Part shown: piece after piece, positions 44,836-55,059 of the stretch
Position numbering within the stretch: position 1 is the first letter of the stretch
Layout: the number at the start of each line of letters is the position of its first letter
Source: JAMXLO01 sp963791495
GTDB taxonomy: Bacteria; Pseudomonadota; Alphaproteobacteria; Acetobacterales; Acetobacteraceae
Direction: 5' to 3'
Length of the DNA stretch: 64,000 nt
Assembly: GCA_963791495.1 (NCBI GenBank)
Contig: CAWBST010000002.1
Span: 186,001 to 250,000, forward strand
The notes under the pieces: generated by a model
Databases searched by the model: none
What the model saw: the letters and a program-made list of their open reading frames with translations, nothing else
What the model was told of the DNA's origin: nothing
Position numbers and translations under genes: made by a program

Positions 44836-46281
44836 ATGGCTGACTACGACCTGGTGATCCGCGGCGGCACAGTGGTGACGGCCGGTGACACGTATCGAGC
44901 CGATGTCGGCGTGCGCGGTGGCCGCATCGCGGCGATCGGCGAGAAGCTCGATGGCACCGACACGCTGGACGCCGGGGGGCTTTACGTGATGCCGGGCGGA
45001 GTCGATACGCACTGCCATATCGAGCAGTTGCGGCCGAACGGCCGTGCGGATGAGGAGAGCTTTGTCACGGGCAGCACCGCGTGCCTGGCGGGAGGCACCA
45101 CCAGCGTCATCACGTTCGCGGCGCAGTTCAAGGGCCACGGTATCCGCGACACGCTGGCCGAGTACCATCGGCGAGCGAAGCAGGCGATGGTCGACTACAG
45201 CTTCCACCAGATCATCACTGATCCCTCCGATGCCGTCGTGCGCGACGAGATCCCCGAGGTGGTGGCATCTGGTGTGCGCAGCCTGAAGGTGTTCCTGACC
45301 TACGAGCCGTCGCATCTCGACGATCGCGAATTCATCCGTGTCCTGGCAGCCGCGCGCCGCACCGGGGCGCTGGTGACGGTGCATTGCGAGAACTACGAGG
45401 CCATTCGTTGGCGCACGGCTGCGCTGATGGCGGATGGTCGCAGTGCGCCACGATACCACGCCTGGTCGCGGCCCAAGGTGGTGGAGCGCGAGGCGACCTA
45501 TCGTGCGATTGCCCTTGCCGAAATGGTGGATCAGCCGATCCAGGTGTTCCACGTCTCGTGTTCAGAGGTGGCAGAGGAGATCGCCCGTGCGCAGGCACGC
45601 GGCCTGAAGGTCTGGGCCGAGACTTGTCCGCAGTACTTTGTGCTTGGCGCCGACGACATGGATCGGCCGGGCTTCGAGGGCGCCAAGTTCATGTGCAGCC
45701 CAAGCCCGCGCGACGCCGCCACCAGCGAGGCTCTATGGGGGGACGTCCGGCGCGGCACGCTCGATATCGTGTCGTCGGATCACAGCGGCGCCAGCTATGA
45801 GGGTGAGCAGGGCAAGCGCATCCACGGCAACAACGCGCCGTTCCCTGACATTCCGAACGGTGTGCCTGGCCTTGCGGCGCGGCTGCCGCTGGTGTTCAGC
45901 GAGGGCGTCGCCAAGGGGCGGATCGACCTCAATACCTATGTGAGGCTGATCTCGACGAATCCGGCGAAGCTGTTCGGGCTGTATCCGCGCAAAGGGACGA
46001 TCGCGCCGGGGTCGGATGCCGACCTGGTACTGTGGGACCCGGGCAAGCGCGTCACCATCACCAATGCACTGATGCAGCATGTGATCGATTACACGCCGTA
46101 CGAGGGCATGGAGGTGACCGGCTGGCCGGTTGCCACCGTGAAGGGAGGACGCGTGGCGATGCGGGATGGCAAGGTACAGGCAGAGCCGGGGACGGGTCGG
46201 TTCCTTCCACGCGGTCCTTATCCCCTGATCAAACCGACCGGGATACTGCCTAACGGCTTCGATGCTGCGCGGTTCCTATAA
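44836..46281 (+). CDS. D-hydantoinase / dihydropyrimidinase
   Basis: This 481-residue enzyme has the two-metal pattern: DTHCHIEQ, the carboxylated Lys in SLKVFLTYEP, TVHCENYE and VFHVSCSE His ligands, and DIVSSDHSG for the Asp. It hydrolyses the cyclic amide bond of hydantoins or dihydropyrimidines. The ATG at 44836 has GGAGG 6-7 nt upstream. It follows the amidohydrolase gene by 13 nt. A second paralogue is at 58554, only partly similar. Confidence 0.88.
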   Translation: MADYDLVIRGGTVVTAGDTYRADVGVRGGRIAAIGEKLDGTDTLDAGGLYVMPGGVDTHCHIEQLRPNGRADEESFVTGSTACLAGGTTSVITFAAQFKGHGIRDTLAEYHRRAKQAMVDYSFHQIITDPSDAVVRDEIPEVVASGVRSLKVFLTYEPSHLDDREFIRVLAAARRTGALVTVHCENYEAIRWRTAALMADGRSAPRYHAWSRPKVVEREATYRAIALAEMVDQPIQVFHVSCSEVAEEIARAQARGLKVWAETCPQYFVLGADDMDRPGFEGAKFMCSPSPRDAATSEALWGDVRRGTLDIVSSDHSGASYEGEQGKRIHGNNAPFPDIPNGVPGLAARLPLVFSEGVAKGRIDLNTYVRLISTNPAKLFGLYPRKGTIAPGSDADLVLWDPGKRVTITNALMQHVIDYTPYEGMEVTGWPVATVKGGRVAMRDGKVQAEPGTGRFLPRGPYPLIKPTGILPNGFDAARFL

Positions 46282-46350
46282 GAAAAGCGGCACCGGCCGC
46301 TGTGGCGGTGCTATCGTCGCGGCGTGCCTCGGTGGTGATTTGCCCCCCCC

Positions 46351-49300
46351 ATGCCGGACGACAGGACGCACATTCGCAGCGTGCACCGTGCGCCGGAGCC
46401 CGAAATCCTGGCGCGGCTGCTGGGAGCCGCGACACTGCCGCCCGAGCTCGGCACCCGTGTCGATGCCCGTGCGCGCGCACTGGTGCGCACAGCGCGCGCT
46501 GCGCACCGGCCGGGTGCCGACGTCACCAATTTCCTCGCCGAATATGGTCTCGGCACGGCGGAGGGCGTCGCACTGCTCTGCCTGGCCGAGGCGCTGCTGC
46601 GCATTCCGGACGCAGCGACTGCTGATGCGCTCATAGAGGACCGCATCGCCACCGCCGACTGGCAAAGCCACCTCGGACAGGGCGACAGCATGGCAGTGAA
46701 CGCCTCGGCCTGGGCGTTTATGCTGACCGGCCGAGTACTGACTCTGGACGAGGCACCGGGCGGTATACAGGCAGCAATCGGACGTATGATAAAGCAACTC
46801 GGCGAGCCGGTGATCCGTACGGCGTTGCGCCGCGGCATGCGTGTGCTGGCACGGCAGTTCGTCATGGGCCGCACGATCGAGGAGGCGCTGGCACGCGCCG
46901 ATCGACGCTTGCGCTATAGCTTCGACATGCTCGGCGAGGCGGCGAAGACGTACGCCGACGCGGAACGCTACCGGCTCGCCTATCTCGATGCGATCGGGAC
47001 AATCGGTCACAGCTCGGTGGGGCGCGGGCCGATCGCAGGGCCGGGCATCTCGGTAAAGCTGTCGGCGCTGCACCCTCGTTACGAGCCGTTGCAGGCGGGA
47101 CGCTGCGTACCAGCGCTGATCGAGACGCTGACCGGGCTAGCGTTGGCGGCCAAGGCGGCGAACATCGGTCTCACGGTCGATGCTGAAGAGGCTGACAGGC
47201 TCGAGATCAGCCTCGACATCTTCTCTGCCGTGCTGGCCGACCAACGCCTCGCAGACTGGGACGGTCTCGGTCTCGCCGTGCAGGCGTACCAGAAGCGAGC
47301 ACTTCCTGTCATCGACTGGATCGCGGCACTTGCTCAGCACACGCGGCACCGCGTCCCGACACGGCTGGTAAAGGGCGCATACTGGGACAGCGAGATCAAG
47401 CTGGCGCAGGTGCAGGGCCATCCCGACTACCCCGTGTTCACGCGCAAGGCAGCAACGGATGTGAGCTGGCTTGCCTGCGCAAGGCGAATGCTGGAGTACC
47501 GCGACGCGATCCATCCATCGTTCGCCACCCACAACGCGCACAGCCTGGCGTTCGTGTTGGAATGCACGGGCGACGGCGGCTTCGAGGCGCAGCGTCTGCA
47601 CGGCATGGGCGAGGCGTTGTACCACGATGCGACTTATCCTGTGCGGGTCTATGCGCCGGTCGGCACGCATGAGGACCTGCTCGCCTATCTGGTGCGGCGG
47701 TTGCTGGAGAACGGCGCCAACACCAGCTTCGTGCACCGCCTGGTTGATCCCTCGGTATCGGAGGAGACGATCGTCGCCGATCCGGTGGCGCGTCTGCGCG
47801 CGCTCGGCGCCAGCTGCAATCCACGCATTCCTTTGCCGCGCGATCTCTATCCCCATCGCGGGAACTCTGCCGGGATCGATCTTGCCGATCGTGCAGCGGC
47901 GCCGAGTTCTGTTCGCAGCCATTCATCGCTACACGGCTCGCGACACCGCGGGTGCAAGGGAGATCCGCAATCCTGCGGATCGCCGCATGCTGGTCGGCTC
48001 GATCGATGATGCAGGACCATCACAAATCGACGCGAAGCTTGCCGTGCTCGCACATGGCTGGCGCGAGTGGGACATAGCCGGGGGCGCCCACCGCGCTGTG
48101 GCGCTGGAGCGCGCCGCCGATCTAATCGAGGCGTCGCGTGAGGAGCTGCTGTTCCTGATCGCACGCGAGGGTGGCAAGACGTTGTCCGACGGCATAGCGG
48201 AGGTTCGCGAGGCCGCGGACTACTGCCGCTGGTACGCGCTGCAGGCACGCAGAGACTTCGTTGCACCGCGCGATCTCCCCGGCCCGACCGGTGAGCGCAA
48301 CACGTGGGGTCTCGGCGGGCGCGGCGTTTTCGCCGCCATCTCGCCGTGGAACTTCCCGCTGGCGATCTTCACGGGCCAGGTCGCCGCGGCGCTCGCCGCC
48401 GGCAATGCGGTGGCCGCCAAGCCCGCCGAGCAGACGCCACTGGTTGCCGTTCGTGCGGTTGCTCTGCTGATCGAGGCAGGGGTGCCGCGCACGGCGCTTG
48501 CGCTGCTGCCAGGTGACGGAACGGTCGGCGAGGCGCTGGTGAACGACCAGCGCATAGCGGGCGTCGCCTTCACCGGAGGGACGGAGACCGCGCAGGCGAT
48601 AGCGCGGTCGCTCGCGGTGCGGGGTGGCCCGATCGTCCCCTTCATCGCGGAGACCGGTGGCATCAACGCGATGATCGTGGACAGTTCAGCGCTGCCCGAA
48701 CAGGTCGTTACGGACGTGATTGCCAGCGCGTTCGGTTCCGCTGGCCAACGGTGTTCGGCGCTGCGCCTGCTGTGCCTGCAGGATGACATCGCGGATCGAG
48801 TGCTGCGCATGCTGCATGGTGCCGCGGAGACGCTGCTCATCGGGGATCCGATTGATCCAGCAGCCGACGTTGGTCCGGTGATCGACGAAGATGCGCGCAC
48901 ATCGCTGGAACGTGCCGCTGGCGGCTTGGGCAAGCCTCTGTTCGCACTGCCTCTCCCGCGGGGCACGGAGCACGGCAGCTTCTTCGCGCCGCGCGCGTTC
49001 CTGCTGCGCCATGCGAGCGAGCTTCGCGCGGAGATCTTCGGTCCCGTCCTGTGCATTGTGCGCTATGCCGCCGACCGGCTGGACGAACTGATGGACGCGA
49101 TCGACGCTACCGGCTACGGCCTGACGCTTGGCATCCACAGTCGCGTCGAGGCAACGCAACGGCGCATTGCCGAGCGGCTGCGCATCGGCAACACATACGT
49201 CAATCGCAACCAGATTGGCGCGGTGGTCGGCGTGCAGCCGTTCGGCGGGCGCGGCCTGTCCGGCACGGGACCAAAGGCGGGTGGCCCGATCACGCTGTAT

Positions 49301-49384
49301 CGATTTGCGGAGGAGCGCGTCGTATCCATCAACACTGCAGCGGCCGGCGGCAATGCGGCGCTGCTCGCCTCGGACGAAGAATAG
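46351..49384 (+). pseudogene. putA: Proline dehydrogenase / P5C dehydrogenase PutA, frameshifted
   Basis: The first frame (46351-48009) holds the PRODH domain with RLVKGAYWDSEIK and SFATHNAHSLAF. The ALDH part is in a second frame: ETGGINAMIVD, then SAFGSAGQRCSALRLL with the catalytic Cys. It ends at 49384. The shift lies about 47893-47925, where NSAGIDLADRAAA should continue as VLFAAIHRYTARD; removing one base would join the frames. The full protein would be about 1,011 aa, the size of short bifunctional PutA without a ribbon-helix-helix domain. Eight Cs in a row directly precede the ATG. Confidence 0.82.
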
Positions 49385-49395
49385 GGGGAAGGTCC

Positions 49396-50280
49396 ATGAT
49401 CGGCGTCGATTGGGGCACCACAAGCTTCCGCGCCTTCCGCGTCGCCCCCGACGGCGGCATACGTGACCGCCGCACCGCGCTGCGCGGCTTGGTCAACGTG
49501 CCGGACAATCGCTTCGCCGACACGTTGCGCGAGGAGATCGGCCCCTGGCTTGCCGCCGGCGAGGACCATGTCCTGTTGTCAGGTATGATCGGCAGCCGGC
49601 AGGGCTGGCAGGAGACGCCCTACCTGCCGTGCCCAGCCGGTGCACCGGACGTCGCCGCCGGCTTGGTGGACATCGAATTCGACTGGGGCCAGGTGAAGCT
49701 GGTGCCCGGCCTGTCCGCAACCGATGAGGCGGGCGTCGCCGAAGTGATGCGCGGCGAGGAGACGCAGGTGTTTGGCGTGGTGGCTGCGATGGGTGGCACC
49801 GGCCTCGCTTGTCTCCCTGGAACGCACTCGAAATGGGTGCGGGTCGAAGGCGCCCGCATTGTCGGCTTCACCACGCACATGACCGGCGAAGCATTCAGTG
49901 CGCTTCGGGGCCACACGATTCTCGGGCGCATGATGCGCGAGGGTCCGGCGGACGGTGCGCCGTTCGATGCGGGTGTGCGACGCTCTGGCGATCCGGGCGG
50001 GCTGCTGCACCACATCTTTGGCGCTCGCGCGCTGGTGCTGGCGGGGCGACTGGCCGAGACGGATGCCGCCGCCTACCTCTCTGGCATCCTGATCGGCCAT
50101 GAAGTACGCGCGGCCCTGGCGGGCCGGCAGCGGGAGGTCGTGCATGTGATTGGTACACCGGATCTGACGGTCTTGTACGCGCGCGCGATTGCGGCGCATG
50201 GCGGGTATCCCGAGCGGCACGATGGTGAGGCCGCCGCGCGCGGCCTTGCCCTGATCGGTGGGCACGTGGCGTGGAACTGA
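49396..50280 (+). CDS. dgoK: 2-dehydro-3-deoxygalactonokinase
   Basis: This 294-residue kinase starts MIGVDWGTTSFRAFRV, the phosphate-binding loop of the DgoK group. Later features are LLSGMIGSRQGWQETPYLP, GVVAAMGGTGLACLPGTHSKWV, and ARGLALIGGHVAW. It phosphorylates 2-dehydro-3-deoxygalactonate at the 6-OH in the De Ley-Doudoroff pathway. ATG 49396 follows GGGGGAAGG. It overlaps the aldolase gene by 10 nt, so the two are coupled. It follows the PutA gene by 11 nt. Confidence 0.88.
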   Translation: MIGVDWGTTSFRAFRVAPDGGIRDRRTALRGLVNVPDNRFADTLREEIGPWLAAGEDHVLLSGMIGSRQGWQETPYLPCPAGAPDVAAGLVDIEFDWGQVKLVPGLSATDEAGVAEVMRGEETQVFGVVAAMGGTGLACLPGTHSKWVRVEGARIVGFTTHMTGEAFSALRGHTILGRMMREGPADGAPFDAGVRRSGDPGGLLHHIFGARALVLAGRLAETDAAAYLSGILIGHEVRAALAGRQREVVHVIGTPDLTVLYARAIAAHGGYPERHDGEAAARGLALIGGHVAWN

Positions 50281-50888
50281 CACCCTGGCTCCAGCAGTGT
50301 CCGCTGGTCGCGATCCTCCGCGGGGTGAAGCCTGAAGAAGTAGCGGCGATCGGCAAGGCGCTGGAGCAGAAGGGGATCGCCATCGTTGAGGTGCCGCTGA
50401 ATTCGCCGCGGCCGATGGAGAGTATCGCGCTTCTGGCGCGCGCGTTCGGCGACCGGCTGCTGATTGGTGCCGGTACCGTGATGACCGAAGGGCAGGTGGC
50501 GCACATAGCCGCCGCTGGCGGCAGGATCATCGTCACTCCCCACGCGGACGCGGCGATCGTGCGTGCGGCGAAACAGCAGGGGCTGCTCGCCATGCCGGGT
50601 TTCTTCACGCCCGCCGAGGCATTCGCCATGTTGGCCGCCGGTGCCGATGCGTTGAAGTTGTTCCCGGCGGAGGCTGCGAGCCCGGCGGCGCTGCGTGCCA
50701 TGCGCGCAGTCTTGCCGTCAGGGACCGCGGTTTTGCCGGTTGGCGGCATCGATGCGTCCAACATGGCAGCGTGGAAAGAGGCAGGGGCAGCCGGTTTCGG
50801 CATTGGGTCTGGCATCTACAAGCCGGGAGACAGTCCAGAGGCGGTTGCGGCCAAAGCTCACCGGCTGGTAAGCGCACTGCAGAGCTGA
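50271..50888 (+). CDS. dgoA: 2-dehydro-3-deoxy-6-phosphogalactonate aldolase
   Basis: This 205-residue class I aldolase has the KDPG/KDPGal fold: VAILRGVKPEE (Arg17), VEVPLNSP (Glu40), and the Schiff-base Lys129 in ALKLFPAEAAS. It splits the phosphorylated sugar acid into pyruvate and glyceraldehyde 3-phosphate. The start is a GTG at 50271 inside dgoK. The pairing with dgoK fixes the galactonate rather than gluconate assignment. Confidence 0.88.
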   Translation: MELTPWLQQCPLVAILRGVKPEEVAAIGKALEQKGIAIVEVPLNSPRPMESIALLARAFGDRLLIGAGTVMTEGQVAHIAAAGGRIIVTPHADAAIVRAAKQQGLLAMPGFFTPAEAFAMLAAGADALKLFPAEAASPAALRAMRAVLPSGTAVLPVGGIDASNMAAWKEAGAAGFGIGSGIYKPGDSPEAVAAKAHRLVSALQS

Positions 50889-50908
50889 CGAATGCAGGAG
50901 GGATCCCG

Positions 50909-51610
50909 ATGACCGATCCGACACCGTTCCGTCCGTATGCTCCGGGCACACAGCCGCCGTATGACGCGCCTGCCTATCTCGGGACCATCAAGCGGCATCC
51001 GAAACAGAAGCTCCACCCGTTACCGCACACAATCACCGAAACCACGGGGCCAAGCTTCTCCCCCAGCCGGTTTCCACCGCTCGCCGACCTGACCATGGCC
51101 ACCGGCAAGCCTGCGCTTGGTGAGCGCATCATCGTGGCGGGCACGATCACCGACGAGGACGGCAGGCCGATCCCCAGCACCATGGTGGAGATCTGGCAGG
51201 CCAACGCCACTGGGCGCTACGACCATTCGGCTGACCAGCACGACGCGCCGCTCGATCTGAATTTCCATGGTGCCGGACGGGTCTTCACCGACGAGCATGG
51301 CCGTTACCGGTTCCTGACGATTCGACCCGGCGCCTATCCTTGGCCTAATCACCGAAACGCCTGGCGGCCGAACCATATCCATTTCTCGTATTTCGGGCCT
51401 GCATTCGCCACGCGACTGGTGACTCAGATGTATTTCCCAGGCGACCCGTTGCTGGCGTTCGATCCGATCTTCCACGCGGTGCCGGACGAGCAGGCACGCA
51501 ACCGGCTGATCGCGGCGTTCGACCTCGACATCACCGAGCAGGACTACGCACTCGGCTACCGCTTCGATGTCGTGCTGCGTGGGCGTGGCGCCACGCCGAT
51601 GGAGTATTGA
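50909..51610 (+). CDS. pcaH: Protocatechuate 3,4-dioxygenase beta subunit
   Basis: This 233-residue protein has the non-haem Fe(III) ligands Tyr104 (GRYDHS), Tyr143 (AYPWPN), His156 and His158 (NHIHFS), with spacings of 39, 13 and 2 as in characterised PcaH. It performs intradiol cleavage of protocatechuate with PcaG. ATG 50909 has GGAGG 7 nt upstream. It precedes pcaG by 3 nt and follows dgoA by 20 nt. Confidence 0.93.
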   Translation: MTDPTPFRPYAPGTQPPYDAPAYLGTIKRHPKQKLHPLPHTITETTGPSFSPSRFPPLADLTMATGKPALGERIIVAGTITDEDGRPIPSTMVEIWQANATGRYDHSADQHDAPLDLNFHGAGRVFTDEHGRYRFLTIRPGAYPWPNHRNAWRPNHIHFSYFGPAFATRLVTQMYFPGDPLLAFDPIFHAVPDEQARNRLIAAFDLDITEQDYALGYRFDVVLRGRGATPMEY

Positions 51611-51613
51611 ACC

Positions 51614-52135
51614 ATGCCGATCGCAACCGCCAGCCAGACCGTCGGCCCTTACTGGCATCTGCTCGAGGACCCGTCGTGGGCCGACCTCACGCGCTTCGGC
51701 GCGCAAGGGGAGAGGATCACCCTGACCGGCGCCGTGCTGGATGGTGACGGCAAGCCGTGCGCGGATGCATGCATCGAGATTTGGCAGTCCCATCCGCCTG
51801 CAGCGGACAATTTCCCGGGGTTCGGACGCAGCAACACGGACGCTCAGGGCGTGTTCCGCTTCACCACGGTCAGGCCTGGCCCGGTGCCGGGGCGTGGCAA
51901 TGCGCAGCAGGCGCCACACATCGCGCTGTGCATTCTGTCGCGAGGCTTGATGCGCGGGCTGGTGACCCGGGCGTATTTCCAGGGCGAGACGCTGAACGAC
52001 ACCGACCCATTGCTGATGTCGATTGATGATCCGGCGCGTCGCGCGACACTGATCGCCAAGCCGGCGGGTGCTGCCACGTGGCGCATGGACGTGCGTCTGC
52101 AGGGGGAGAACGAAACTGTGTTCCTTGATCTCTGA
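51614..52135 (+). CDS. pcaG: Protocatechuate 3,4-dioxygenase alpha subunit
   Basis: This 173-residue subunit is the size of PcaG and has SQTVGPYWHLLEDPSW, DACIEIWQSHPPAAD and QGVFRFTTVRPGPVPG, with the RGLMRGLVTRAYF and NDTDPLL motifs near the C-terminus. It lacks the iron ligands, as expected of the alpha subunit. It pairs with PcaH and lies 3 nt downstream of it. Confidence 0.92.
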   Translation: MPIATASQTVGPYWHLLEDPSWADLTRFGAQGERITLTGAVLDGDGKPCADACIEIWQSHPPAADNFPGFGRSNTDAQGVFRFTTVRPGPVPGRGNAQQAPHIALCILSRGLMRGLVTRAYFQGETLNDTDPLLMSIDDPARRATLIAKPAGAATWRMDVRLQGENETVFLDL

Positions 52136-52159
52136 GCCCATTCTCATCGTCAGCCATCA

Positions 52160-53512
52160 ATGCCAATCAATCCTTCAGACAGTCCGATCCTCGGCACGCT
52201 CTACGGCAGCGACGCGATGCGCGCGGTGTTCGACGAGCGCGCATACTTCCAGCGCATGCTCGATGTCGAAGCCGCACTTGCCCGCGCCCAGGCACGGCTT
52301 GGCATAATCCCGACCGAGGCCGCCGATGCGATCGGGCGCGCGGCGCGGATTGATAATCTCAATACAGAGGAACTCGCAGCGAGCGCGCGGAATGTCGGCT
52401 ATCCGGTGGTCGGCCTCGTTGCGGGGCTTTCGCGTGCCGCCGGCGAAGCAGGTGGATGGACACACTGGGGCGCCACCACGCAGGACATCATGGACACCGC
52501 GACGGTCCTGCAGATGCGGGAAGGTCTCGCGCTGATCCGCGCCGCGCTTACGGCCATGGTTGATGCGTTGGCGATGCAGGCGGAAAAGCATCGACACACG
52601 GTGATGGCTGGCCGAACTCACCTGCAGCAGGCGTTGCCAACCACATTCGGATTGAAATGCGCTGTCTGGGCGCAGCCGCTGATCACCCACGTCCACCGCC
52701 TCGATGGGCTGCGTCCGCGCGTCGAGCAGGTGAGCTTCGCCGGGGCTGCGGGCACGCTTGCCTCACTCGGCGATCGGGGTATCGCGGTGATGGAAGGCCT
52801 CGCCGCCGAACTGGGTCTGGCCGCGCCGGCCGCGCCCTGGCATGTCAGCCGTGACGGCCTGGCTGAGACCGTGGCCTTCCTCGGCTTGGTCTGCGGCAGC
52901 CTGGCGAAGATCGCGACAGACGTAATCCTGTTGGCCCAAACCGAGGTGGCTGAACTCGCCGAACCCTATGTCGCAGGCCGCGGCTCCTCCTCGACCATGC
53001 CACAGAAGCGCAACCCGATCGCCAGCGAGTACATTCTGGCCGCTGCGCGGACCGTGCACGCGCTGATGCCGGTTATGTTCGGAGCGATGGCCGCGGACCA
53101 CGAGCGCGCAACCGGTCCGTGGCAGGCCGAAATACTGGCGCTGCCGCAGGCTTTCGTACTGACCCACGGTGCACTGCAGCATGCCGGCGCCATAGCCGAA
53201 GGCCTGGTGATCGACGCACAACGCATGCGACGCAACCTCGACCTTACCGGCGGCCTGATACTCGCCGAGGCGGTTATGATGGGTCTCGCTCCGCACATCG
53301 GCCGTGGCGAGGCGCATCACGTGGTCAAGCATGCCTGCGATATCGCACTGGCGGAGCACATCCCGCTGGCTGATGCGCTCGCGCGCGATGCCGGCGTCGC
53401 AAGCCGGCTCGACCGCGCCGCGATCGAACGGCTAACCGACCCGGCGCGTTATCTCGGTAGCGCCGATGCGTTTATCGACCGAGTGCTGGACGCGGCGCGG
53501 ACGCTTCGCTGA
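52160..53512 (+). CDS. pcaB: 3-carboxy-cis,cis-muconate cycloisomerase
   Basis: This 450-residue enzyme of the fumarase/aspartase superfamily has the signature GSSSTMPQKRNP, a HWGATTQDIMDTATVLQMR segment, and GRTHLQQALPTTFGLK. It lactonises the ring-cleavage product of PcaHG to gamma-carboxymuconolactone. The downstream enzymes PcaC, PcaD and PcaIJ/F are not in the window. It follows pcaG by 24 nt. Confidence 0.92.
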   Translation: MPINPSDSPILGTLYGSDAMRAVFDERAYFQRMLDVEAALARAQARLGIIPTEAADAIGRAARIDNLNTEELAASARNVGYPVVGLVAGLSRAAGEAGGWTHWGATTQDIMDTATVLQMREGLALIRAALTAMVDALAMQAEKHRHTVMAGRTHLQQALPTTFGLKCAVWAQPLITHVHRLDGLRPRVEQVSFAGAAGTLASLGDRGIAVMEGLAAELGLAAPAAPWHVSRDGLAETVAFLGLVCGSLAKIATDVILLAQTEVAELAEPYVAGRGSSSTMPQKRNPIASEYILAAARTVHALMPVMFGAMAADHERATGPWQAEILALPQAFVLTHGALQHAGAIAEGLVIDAQRMRRNLDLTGGLILAEAVMMGLAPHIGRGEAHHVVKHACDIALAEHIPLADALARDAGVASRLDRAAIERLTDPARYLGSADAFIDRVLDAARTLR

Positions 53513-53709
53513 GGCCGCGAAAATGATCTAGAGCAAGAAATTGGGCGGACCACGGCCGGGTGGTTAGTCTTAGATGTAACCAATTCGGCCAATGGACTCC
53601 GGCGAGTTCGCGTGGCAAGGGAGATCGGGACAGGCTGACCGGGAAGGCTGGATCCCAGCAGTAAGGGCGTCAAAACACGGCGCTGGGGCTAACGATGGGA
53701 GAACGTGGA

Positions 53710-55059
53710 ATGATCAAGTCGAAGAAGGTCTCGCGCCGTGGCGCTCTGAAGTTAGGCGCCGCCGCAGCAGCGTTGCCGCTGGTACACATCCGCACCGCTG
53801 GCGCTGCCGGCAAGCTCGCCATCGGCTTCTGGGATCATTGGGTTCCGGCCGGCAACGATATCATGCAGAAGCAGGTCAATGCCTGGGCGGAAAAGAACAA
53901 GGTCGAGGTGACTGCCGATTTCATTACCGGCAACGGCAACAAGCTGTTGATCACCGGCGCGGCCGAGGCACAGTCGAAGACTGGCCACGACATATACACG
54001 TTCTACAACTGGGAAGTGCACAACCAGGCGGAATCGCTGGCGAACGTCGACGACGTCATGAAAGAGCTGACTGGTAAGTTCGGCGAGGCGAACGCCACCG
54101 CACAGTATCTCGCCAAGAAGAAGACCGGATGGGTGGCGGTGCCCGACCAGTTCCGGTACCCAGACCAAGCCGCCGTGCGTACGGATAAGCTGGTTCAAGA
54201 AGAACGGACTAGATGTGCAGGCGATGTATCCGGTGAAGGCCGGAACACACCGCGGCGCAGGATGGCTGGACCTGGGACGCCTTCATGAAATACGCCGAGC
54301 TGGCGCAGAAGGATGGCATGACCTTCGCCCTCGGCCTGGGCGGCAACACCAATACCGACGCGATTGACACGCATGGCGCATTGTTCCGCGCCTTCGGCGC
54401 CGATGCTGATCGACGAGAAGGGCAAAATGCAACTCGACACTCCCGAGATGATGCAGTGCCTGGAGTTCTGCCAGAAGCTGGTGAAGTTCTATCCGGACGA
54501 TGCGGTCAGCTACGACGACGCCTCGAACAACCGGGCACTGATCTCCGGCAAGACCGCGCTGATTTTCAACCCGCCCTCAGCCTATGCGGTGGCCAAGCGG
54601 GACGCGCCGCAGGTCGCCGCCGATACCTGGACGTTCTCGGCTCCCGCCGGCCCCAAGGGACGCTTCGTCCCGACTGCAACGTTCTTCTGGGGCATCTGGC
54701 AATTCAGCAAGAACCAGTCGGCGGCAAAGGACCTGCTGATGTTCCTGATGGACCGCGCGCAGGTCGAGGCGCGCGACAATGGCGTCGAGGGTTACGATCT
54801 TCCGCCCTATGCCGGCATGCTGGACTTTCCGATCTGGGAGAAGGTCGAGCCGCCCGCCGGCACGGTGTACAACTACCCGCTCCGTCCGTGGCACAACGCG
54901 AAACCCAGCCTGACGGCCTTCGATGCGGAACCCGACATCGCTGTCCAGGTTTACAACCGCGCGGTGCATAATCAGATGATGGCGCGGCTGAAGGAAGGTC
55001 AGTCCATCAAGCAGGTGATCGCCTGGGCGAAGGATGAACTCGAGGGCTTCACGCGCTGA
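53710..55059 (+). pseudogene. CUT1 ABC transporter solute-binding protein, three frameshifts
   Basis: The N-terminus has a Tat signal (KVSRRGALKLG) followed by KLAIGFWDHWVPAGND. The mature protein resembles family 1 (MalE-type) binding proteins. Coding moves between frames at about 54190, 54246 and 54404: GWVAVPDQFRYPD, then FKKNGLDVQAMYPV, then DAFMKYAELAQKDG, then LIDEKGKMQLDTPE. The three shifts add up to one codon and return to the first frame. The last segment ends EGFTR at 55059. Start at ATG 53710 with GGGAGA; ATG 53695 is an alternative. It heads an operon with two permeases and an ATPase. Confidence 0.82.

Noticed and set aside
43293..44837. Antisense 514-codon frame opposite the amidohydrolase
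   Set aside because: It mirrors the codon structure of a clearly conserved gene in GC-rich DNA. It is rich in His and Arg and has no family pattern.
46282..46350. Terminator after the first hydantoinase
   Set aside because: A 6-bp stem (GCACCG / CGGTGC) is present but no T-run follows, and the next gene is close in the same direction.
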